Source: Rudaea sp.
GTDB lineage: Bacteria > Pseudomonadota > Gammaproteobacteria > Xanthomonadales > Rhodanobacteraceae
DNA length: 7,313 nt
NCBI GenBank assembly: GCA_025934455.1
Contig: JAICYA010000090.1
Span: forward strand, 1 to 7,313
Direction of reading: 5' to 3'
The notes beneath the pieces were generated by a model. It saw nothing but the letters and a program-made list of their open reading frames with translations. It had not been told where the DNA came from and did no database searches. The first letter of the stretch is position 1, and the number at the start of each line of letters is the position of its first letter. Positions 5,651-7,313 of the stretch are shown piece by piece. A program made the translations under genes and the position numbers.

Positions 5651-7313
5651 TCAGCGGCGGGGCTTGGCGCGCGCGGTCGGCTTGGCATTCCACGGATCGT
5701 CGGGCCATGGGTGGCGTGGGTAGCGCCCCTTCAATTCCTTCTTCACTTCCGGATAGGTGCGTTCCCAGAAGCCGCGCAAATCCTGAGTGACCTGGATCGG
5801 CCGCTGCGCCGGCGAAAGCAGATGCAAGGTCACCGCAATTTTGCCGTCCGCGATGCGTGGCGTGTCGGCAAGGCCAAACAGTTCCTGCAATTTCACCGCC
5901 AGCACCGGCGGCTTGCCGAATTCGTAATGCAGCTCGCGGTGATTGCCGGTCGGCACGATCAAGGACTCCGGCGCGAGCTCGTCCACAGACTTGCGCTGCG
6001 CGTAGTCGAGCCGCGAGGCCAGCGCTTCGCCGAGCATCGCGGAGATGAGCGAGTCCAATCGCGTCTTGCCGCCGAGGTAGGGTGCGAGCCAGTCTTCCAA
6101 TGAATCGAGCAGTGCCGCATCCGCGAGATCGGGAAGATGCAACTGCGGGCACCACTCGCGCAGGCACGCGACGCGCGCGCGCAAGGCCTGCGCATGCTTG
6201 CTCCACGGCAGCGAATCGATGCCGGCCTCGCGAATGGCGGCGAGCAGGGCGGGCAGGGCGTCCTCGGGCCTGGATGGCACGCTGCGTCGTTCCAGCACGA
6301 GTTGCGCGAAGCGGTGTTCCTCGAAAGTCTCGATGGCCTGCTTGTCGCGATTCCAGCGCGCAACGCGCTGGCGCACGAAGCGCGCGGCGAAGTCGCGTTC
6401 GAGCAGGTCCGCATCGAATGGCGCCGCGGTGAGGATCGCGCTATCGCGCTCATCGAAACGCAAATCCGCGACGACCAGCCACGGCTCGCCGTGCAATTGT
6501 GTATTTTGCAACAAATGCACGCCACGGCCGTTGCTCAGCCGGTAACGCAGCGCATCGTTGCCGTCCTGCCGTGCGATGCGATCGGGAAAGGCGTGGGTGA
6601 GCAGGTTGCCGGGGGCGAGACGATCCGCTGGCATGGACGCGACGGCGCGAATGTCGAAACGCCGCCGCCAGCCGGATGCGGCCTGGTCGATGGCGGCAAA
6701 CGCGGCGGAATCGGCCCCGGGATTTCTTGCGCCGCGTTTGTCGTCGCGCCAGGCCTGCAGCGCCGACAGCCGCGCGCGGAAATCGTCGCCACGCCCATAC
6801 TCGCCACGCAGCGGGTTGCGCGCTTCGAGCAACGCGACCGCATCACAGGCCAGCGCGCGTTGCGCGATCGGCGCGCGCAGCACCATCGCGGCCAGCCGCG
6901 GCGACGCGCCGGCAGCGAGCATGTCGCGGCCGAGTTTCGTGACGTGGTCATCCGTGTCGAGCGCACCGAGCAGGACCAGCAGGTCGCGCGCGCTTGCCAA
7001 TGCGCCGGACGGTGGCGCATCCAGCCAGCGCAGGTCCGGCGAGCCCCACGCCGCGAGTTCCAGCGCGAGCGCGGACAATTCGACCTGCGCGATCTCCGCG
7101 CGCCGCGATGGCTCCAGGCGTTGGCTCTGCGGCCACAGGCGGTACGCGACGCCTGCGGCGACGCGGCCCGCGCGGCCGGCGCGCTGATCCGCAGAGGCTT
7201 GCGAAATCGCCACGGTTTGCAGGCGCGAGAAGCCCGAATTCGGATCGAAGTGCGGCTCGCGCGCCAGACCGGTATCGATAACGGACCGAATGGCGGGCAG
7301 GGTCACGCTCGAC
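5651..7313 (-). CDS. hrpB: ATP-dependent helicase HrpB, C-terminal two thirds (5' end outside window)
   Basis: DEAH-box superfamily 2 helicase of bacteria. The visible 553 residues run in from the right edge, beginning just inside motif V (SSVTLPAIRSVIDTGLA, matching the ETSLTI-type motif). Motif VI QRAGRAGR is at 7163-7186. Then come the HA2-type helical region (VELSALALELAAWG, about residues 75-88, onward) and the HrpB-specific C-terminal domain, ending in FWERTYPEVKKELKGRYPRHP then WPDDP, a diagnostic tail. E. coli HrpB is about 809 aa, so roughly 250 residues with motifs I-IV are missing upstream. The frame is open throughout, with no disruption. The physiological substrate of HrpB is poorly defined; it is presumed to act on RNA. 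Downstream on the same strand is the MotA/OmpA-like pair. HrpB is a housekeeping protein and unrelated to the type III secretion HrpB. Confidence 0.97.
   Translation of the reverse strand, partial: SSVTLPAIRSVIDTGLAREPHFDPNSGFSRLQTVAISQASADQRAGRAGRVAAGVAYRLWPQSQRLEPSRRAEIAQVELSALALELAAWGSPDLRWLDAPPSGALASARDLLVLLGALDTDDHVTKLGRDMLAAGASPRLAAMVLRAPIAQRALACDAVALLEARNPLRGEYGRGDDFRARLSALQAWRDDKRGARNPGADSAAFAAIDQAASGWRRRFDIRAVASMPADRLAPGNLLTHAFPDRIARQDGNDALRYRLSNGRGVHLLQNTQLHGEPWLVVADLRFDERDSAILTAAPFDADLLERDFAARFVRQRVARWNRDKQAIETFEEHRFAQLVLERRSVPSRPEDALPALLAAIREAGIDSLPWSKHAQALRARVACLREWCPQLHLPDLADAALLDSLEDWLAPYLGGKTRLDSLISAMLGEALASRLDYAQRKSVDELAPESLIVPTGNHRELHYEFGKPPVLAVKLQELFGLADTPRIADGKIAVTLHLLSPAQRPIQVTQDLRGFWERTYPEVKKELKGRYPRHPWPDDPWNAKPTARAKPRR

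Noticed and set aside
5569..5688. Longer start for the MotA/ExbB-like protein at 5688
   Set aside because: The extra 40 residues are Pro/Ser-rich, overlap the end of hrpB and precede an obvious MTKPSQ-plus-membrane-helix start.
3425..5790. Long plus-strand open frames opposite the stator genes (for example 3614-4261 and 4510-5790)
   Set aside because: High-GC antisense shadows: rich in Arg, Gln, Glu and His, without recognisable domains, opposite genes with clear family motifs.

Overview
The window reads as an ordinary, densely coded stretch of a high-GC gammaproteobacterial chromosome. The protein sequences (Icd, RluE, HrpB, a lipoprotein methyltransferase with COG4798-like motifs) and the GC-rich codon use suggest the Xanthomonadales, in the Rhodanobacteraceae/Xanthomonadaceae range. 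That assignment is inference from protein resemblance, not a database result. There are no tRNA or rRNA genes, CRISPR arrays, insertion sequences or phage genes.

Layout, plus strand (1-3396): the 3' end of icd (NADP-dependent isocitrate dehydrogenase); a 174-base gap that is largely a long imperfect inverted repeat; a lipoprotein with a SAM-methyltransferase fold; a perfect 13-bp hairpin; rluE (23S rRNA pseudouridine synthase), whose stop overlaps the start of an EamA/DMT-family exporter by 4 bases; and a small XRE-type DNA-binding protein with its own candidate promoter and operator. In E. coli icd and rluE are adjacent, so finding them near each other here is probably conserved neighbourhood, with the methyltransferase lying between.

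Layout, minus strand (7313-3425): the C-terminal two thirds of hrpB (DEAH-box helicase), then 82 bases, then a MotA/TolQ/ExbB-like proton-channel protein whose stop overlaps by 4 bases the start of a MotB/OmpA-like protein. These two probably form an ion-driven, peptidoglycan-anchored inner-membrane complex. The plus and minus blocks converge with only 28 bases between the XRE gene and the OmpA-like gene.

The most interesting item is the stator-like pair. Its B subunit has an unusually long predicted periplasmic coiled coil (about 165 residues) between its single membrane helix and its peptidoglycan-binding domain. It resembles the ZorAB half of the Zorya defence system in architecture, but no ZorC, ZorD or ZorE partner lies in the window, so a defence role is not supported. 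Next in interest are the large inverted repeat after icd and the putative lipid-anchored methyltransferase outside the cytoplasm.
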